From the NCBI GenBank assembly GCA_942491115.1, contig CALNZV010000020.1, positions 496,001 through 560,000 on the forward strand: DNA of 64,000 bases. The letters are read 5' to 3'. Below, piece by piece: positions 60,733 to 64,000 of the stretch. Every line of letters begins with the position of its first letter. The first letter of the stretch is position 1. Source of the stretch: CALNZV01 sp942491115 (GTDB lineage: Bacteria; Desulfobacterota; Desulfobacteria; Desulfobacterales; UBA5852). A program made the translations under genes and the position numbers. The notes beneath the pieces were generated by a model that worked only from the letters and a program-made list of their open reading frames with translations, had not been told where the DNA came from and searched no databases.

Positions 60733-62253
60733 TCAGATGCCGGCCAGTTCTCGGTTAAGGCGCCGCCAAATTTGTCGATGATCCGCCACCCGACACGGCC
60801 GGGCCAGTTCCTCCAGCACTTCGGACACATAGCGCTCCCGCCGCATGCCCACCAGGGCACAAGTCACTCCGTCTGTGCACCGAAGGGCTCTGAGAGCGGT
60901 CTGGCTGAGAGGCATGCCGAGGGGCGCCCAGTCCGGAACCACCTCCCGAACAGCCTCCCGGACGGTGCGGCAGACTTGGGAGGATGCCGCCGCAGCTCGG
61001 GAGGCCAGGCCGTCAAATAGGGCCTCGGCAAGGGTTCCGTGGGACGTCATCCAGTCCTGTTCAGCCGGCGAGGCCCCCATTTTCTGGAGGAGCCCAAAGA
61101 CGCCACGGATGCGGGGCTCAAGAAATGTATTGCGGAGATGCTGCCACGCTACCAGGGACTCGATTCCATCCTTGTGGTGGCGCAGGTAGGCCCCCACCCC
61201 AATCTGCTCGGAGAGCCGCGCCTTGATGCGGGAATCCAAATCTCGGGCGGGAAGAAGGGATTGGATCAGTTGCGCTTCGGACGCCAACAGGTGATCGATC
61301 CGCCGGTCGATCTCCTTCGAGGTTTCAGGAGCCGCTGCGGGAACCTCGGCCAGGCGTATCAGGCGCCCCCGGCTCAGGGCATTCAATGGTCGGTTCACCA
61401 GCACCCCAAGCCCCAGATCCTGGGCAGCCTCAAGCAGGGTGGCACCGCTGGGCTGATTGTTTTCAAGGACCGATCCGGATTCGAACAGATTCATGGGAAA
61501 TTGGATGATCCGCAGATGATGGTTGGAAGAAACATCCTGGGCTGCCTCCAGAAGACTCTCTAGGTTGGTGAATTGGGCATCGTCCGCAGCGGTAGGGAAG
61601 GTATTGGAGCTGATGCCGTAGCTTCGGATCCGTCCCCTGGCCACCTCCCCCTCCAAATACTCGAGTGCCACTCTCAATCGCCGAAGGTATTCGGTCCGGG
61701 CGGTCTCGAGATCGATGGAACGGCGGGCCGCCCATCCCAGATAATACTCAGGATTGTGCAGGAGGTAACCGTCCAGGGTTTGGAGCCCCAGTCGCCGGAG
61801 GGAACGAGTCAGCTGATCTTCAAGAAACACCGGATGGATGCAGTGCTCGAGCCCCTGGACAACCGTTATTAGGTCCTCGAAAGGTCGCCCCTGGCGTTTC
61901 CTTTCCTGGCTCAACGCAAAATTTCTGCCCTGAAGGTAGCCTGCCTTCGATACCACAAAGAGCGAGGCCCTTGTTATGCCGCCGCGCTCGATTTCGGTTG
62001 CAAGCACATGTCCGATCAGCGCCTCGGAGCCCCCGTCCCCGTAATTGGCGCTGGTGTCGATGAGGTTGATGCCGCCCCTGATGGCGGCCCGCAAGGCAGC
62101 GTCGTGCCGGATATTTCCCTGATCGATGCGGTACCCTCCGAACCCCGCCTGACTAATGAGAGGACCGGATTCGTATACCGGTCGATAGCAACGCCCGGGT
62201 AAGGTCTTCGATATCGATGCCGTTTCATTCACGGACGCATACCCATTGATCAT
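60733..62253 (-). CDS. Aldo/keto reductase with C-terminal extension
   Basis: A 506-residue protein. The first 300 residues form the AKR barrel: GFGGYRIDQG, GINLIDTSANYGDGGSE (catalytic Asp/Tyr), VVSKAGYL (Lys) and YLLHNPEY (His). About 180 additional residues follow, so it is much longer than ordinary AKRs (about 300). The tail contains TALRALRCTDGVTCALVGMRR, an AKR-like ending, so the barrel may be interrupted by a helical insertion. Substrate unknown. Confidence 0.85.
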   Translation of the reverse strand: MINGYASVNETASISKTLPGRCYRPVYESGPLISQAGFGGYRIDQGNIRHDAALRAAIRGGINLIDTSANYGDGGSEALIGHVLATEIERGGITRASLFVVSKAGYLQGRNFALSQERKRQGRPFEDLITVVQGLEHCIHPVFLEDQLTRSLRRLGLQTLDGYLLHNPEYYLGWAARRSIDLETARTEYLRRLRVALEYLEGEVARGRIRSYGISSNTFPTAADDAQFTNLESLLEAAQDVSSNHHLRIIQFPMNLFESGSVLENNQPSGATLLEAAQDLGLGVLVNRPLNALSRGRLIRLAEVPAAAPETSKEIDRRIDHLLASEAQLIQSLLPARDLDSRIKARLSEQIGVGAYLRHHKDGIESLVAWQHLRNTFLEPRIRGVFGLLQKMGASPAEQDWMTSHGTLAEALFDGLASRAAAASSQVCRTVREAVREVVPDWAPLGMPLSQTALRALRCTDGVTCALVGMRRERYVSEVLEELARPCRVADHRQIWRRLNRELAGI

Positions 62254-62304
62254 GACACGACTCCCTGGCGGACAAAGGCGTTGCCCCTGTCCTTTCGCTG
62301 ATAG

Positions 62305-62321
62305 TAACCGACCGTTCGTTA
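62305..62321. promoter_or_regulatory. Imperfect dyad TAACCGACCGTTCGTTA upstream of the AKR gene
   Basis: A 17-bp sequence, symmetric in 6 of 8 pairs, 51 bp before the AKR start codon. It resembles TetR-family operators (GACCG/CGGTC-type). No TetR gene is in the window, so this is only suggestive. Confidence 0.3.
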
Positions 62322-62543
62322 TATGGGGACCGATGGATTCAGCCGGAAAGAGTAAGGCCGGGTCGACGACGATTCAAGGGATCGACCCATGATTTAAGCC
62401 CAGAAAACGGGCGTTCCATGGCCAAGGGTGGCTTTGAGAAAATGGCGCCGTCATGCTAAGAAGGCAGACTGCCGGTTTCTCATAGAATGGTCTGACCCCC
62501 TATTCAGAGCGCTACCCTGGCCGGAACCGAAGGGATCCACCCT

Positions 62544-63761
62544 ATGGAATTGCCCCCCGACATCCAGAAGTTGCGGCAGCAGCTCCGCCGATTGGAAGCG
62601 GCGACCACGGAAAGCCAACGACGATACCATGCGCTGCTAAAGGCCATCCCCCTCATGATGCATGCCCTTGACGCCCAAGGTCGAATCATCGATGTCAGCA
62701 ACTGCTGGCTCAATCGGATGGGCTACGAACGCCGGTCGGTTCTCGGTCGGTATTTCGGTGAATTCGTGGCCCCTGAACACCGTCGGTATATCGTCGAGGG
62801 GCTTCTAACGGTTCTGCCCGAAGCACCCGGTCGAAGGGAAGACGTCTACCCCTTGGTCACCGGGGATGGCCGGCGTCTCGATATTCCGATGACAGTGGAT
62901 GTGGAAAAAGAACCCAGGGGGCAGTCATCGGATGTGCTCATCTTTCTGGAAGTCCCCGACTGCAGTCAGGACGCGGTGGAAGAAAATACCATGCTGCATC
63001 AGCGTCTTCAAATGCTCCACAAAATGGAAGCGATCACCACCCTTGCCGGTGGCATCGCCCATCAGTTCAACAACAACCTATCGGTGATCACCGGCCATTT
63101 GGACCTTCTTGAAATGGACAGCAACGAAGACGAGGGATTCATGGTCAATGCCGCCCCAATGCGGGGAGCCGCCCGCCGGATGTCTCAGCTCACGGAACAA
63201 CTGCTTGCCTATGCCAGGGGTGGGCGATACGGGGCCTTTGCCATACCCGGCGCCAAATTTGTCCATGACGCCCTCGCCCTCCTTCGACACAGCCTCCCTG
63301 ACCATATCCGGCTCGAAACCCGTATCGAGAACGGAACCGGCAGCATTCACATTGACGTCACCCAGATGCAGACGGCTTTGGCGGCAATCGTTTCCAACGC
63401 CTTAGAGGCCATGCCTGCAGGGGGGACCATCAGGCTAACCTGCTGCAATCGATTGGTGTCGCCCCAGGAGGTGAGCACCCGACCGGGGATGCGACCCGGC
63501 AAGTATGTACTGATTTCGGTAGCGGATACCGGAGAGGGTATGGACGAAGAGGTCCGGCAGCGGCTCTTCGATCCGTTCTTTTCAACGAAACAGATCGGAC
63601 GCGGTCTTGGCATGGCCGCCGTCTACGGGACCATAAAGAGCCATGGGGGATGGATCGGCGTGGAGTCGCCCCCCGGTGAGGGAGCGTGTATTCGTCTCTA
63701 TCTCCCTGTTATAGAGCCCCTGCCTCGAGGACGAAAGGCCGCTGGCAACCCGCGGCCGTGA
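62544..63761 (+). CDS. PAS-domain sensor histidine kinase
   Basis: A soluble 405-residue kinase: coiled start (about 5-25), one PAS domain (about 25-140), HisKA with phosphoacceptor His173 (GGIAHQFNNNLS), and HATPase with ALAAIVSNALEAMPAGG, DTGEGMD and GRGLGMAAVYG. There is no receiver and no response-regulator gene adjacent in the window; one may lie beyond its end. The ATG follows AAGGGA. Confidence 0.93.
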   Translation: MELPPDIQKLRQQLRRLEAATTESQRRYHALLKAIPLMMHALDAQGRIIDVSNCWLNRMGYERRSVLGRYFGEFVAPEHRRYIVEGLLTVLPEAPGRREDVYPLVTGDGRRLDIPMTVDVEKEPRGQSSDVLIFLEVPDCSQDAVEENTMLHQRLQMLHKMEAITTLAGGIAHQFNNNLSVITGHLDLLEMDSNEDEGFMVNAAPMRGAARRMSQLTEQLLAYARGGRYGAFAIPGAKFVHDALALLRHSLPDHIRLETRIENGTGSIHIDVTQMQTALAAIVSNALEAMPAGGTIRLTCCNRLVSPQEVSTRPGMRPGKYVLISVADTGEGMDEEVRQRLFDPFFSTKQIGRGLGMAAVYGTIKSHGGWIGVESPPGEGACIRLYLPVIEPLPRGRKAAGNPRP

Positions 63762-64000
63762 CCTCGGGTATCCATCAATGCCGATCGTCAGCTTGGGCCA
63801 TGACGTGGGTGTTTCCCCCCGCATCAGGCGGCGACCCTACCCCTGTCTTAGGGAAGGAAACGGCATTCCATTCATCGTCTCCGACCACCTCGCGATCCTG
63901 AAGCAGATCGGCGGGACACCCCCATACGGATGGGCCCCGATACGCCGTCGGTGCCCGCAGGTCTGGCAGTTCGCCCCCTGAAGCAACGATGTGACCGGCG

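Noticed and set aside
63778..63981. 67-codon plus-strand frame at the end of the window
   Set aside because: No ribosome site and no conserved motif; could be the start of something beyond the window but cannot be supported.
1..64000. CRISPR arrays, insertion sequences, tRNA and rRNA genes
   Set aside because: Looked for direct-repeat arrays, transposase motifs, terminal inverted repeats and tRNA-like CCA ends; none seen by eye. A dedicated search (for example tRNAscan or an IS database) would be needed to exclude small ones.

Overview
The window is a GC-rich chromosomal segment, probably from an anaerobic Desulfobacterota (sulfate-reducer-like deltaproteobacterium). The evidence is indirect. 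It carries NifU/NifS Fe-S assembly genes, a glycyl-radical enzyme with its radical-SAM activase, a TRAP transporter, an acyl-CoA dehydrogenase fused in operon to EtfAB, a PHA granule operon, a sigma-54 activator with a cysteine-rich PAS domain, and a small protein with RRSGxDRR repeats. No dsr, apr, rRNA or tRNA gene was found, so the assignment is an inference. No insertion sequence, prophage or CRISPR array was seen. The layout looks like core genome with short operons on both strands.

Layout. 1-6.7 kb: zinc-ribbon protein, citrate synthase, Fur-family regulator, TIGR01777 epimerase, exonuclease III, flavoprotein, DUF2156 protein. 6.8-12.4 kb: a sulfur block with nifU-nifS on the minus strand facing a PAS/sigma-54 activator, then cysE-cysK. 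12.5-16.4 kb: PIN-like protein, UbiA prenyltransferase, UbiE and a second methyltransferase, SafE/DsbD-like membrane protein. 16.5-20.3 kb: a tightly overlapping five-gene operon (NosL, small membrane protein, FtsX-type permease, ABC ATPase, Cys/His-rich membrane protein). 20.3-24.5 kb: RRSGxDRR microprotein, a long non-coding stretch, and a TRAP operon (dctQ-dctM-dctP) whose leader contains an intrinsic terminator. 24.7-29.2 kb: MFS transporter, activase and a glycyl-radical enzyme that matches trans-4-hydroxy-L-proline dehydratase (HypD) at every active-site position I can recall.

29.2-31.5 kb: PA2778/PA2779-type pair, CutA, zinc ribbon. 31.9-35.8 kb: PHA region with phaJ, a PhaC/PhaE-like pair, two phasins and divergent phaR. 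A perfect dyad lies on the phasin promoter and its 9-bp core recurs between the phasins. 35.9-37.9 kb: hydrolase, TrmH-type methylase, small protein. 38.0-41.3 kb: DUF1445, pxpB, pxpC and a class IV aminotransferase (5-oxoproline / D-amino-acid theme, pxpA absent). 41.6-48.1 kb: degenerate GIY-YIG-like protein, hybrid histidine kinase, GMP reductase, nuclease-helicase fusion. 48.1-53.2 kb: M24 peptidase, ECF sigma/anti-sigma pair, EamA and MATE transporters. 53.3-56.9 kb: etfB-etfA-acd. 57.4-63.8 kb: MBL hydrolase, two unrelated L,D-transpeptidases, aldo/keto reductase, PAS histidine kinase.

The least explained and most interesting parts are the NosL-ABC operon, the attenuator-like TRAP leader, the HypD locus with a stripped-down activase, the Cys-rich PAS activator among sulfur genes, and the PhaR-type operator pair. 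All family assignments rest on reading motifs by eye; no database search was run.
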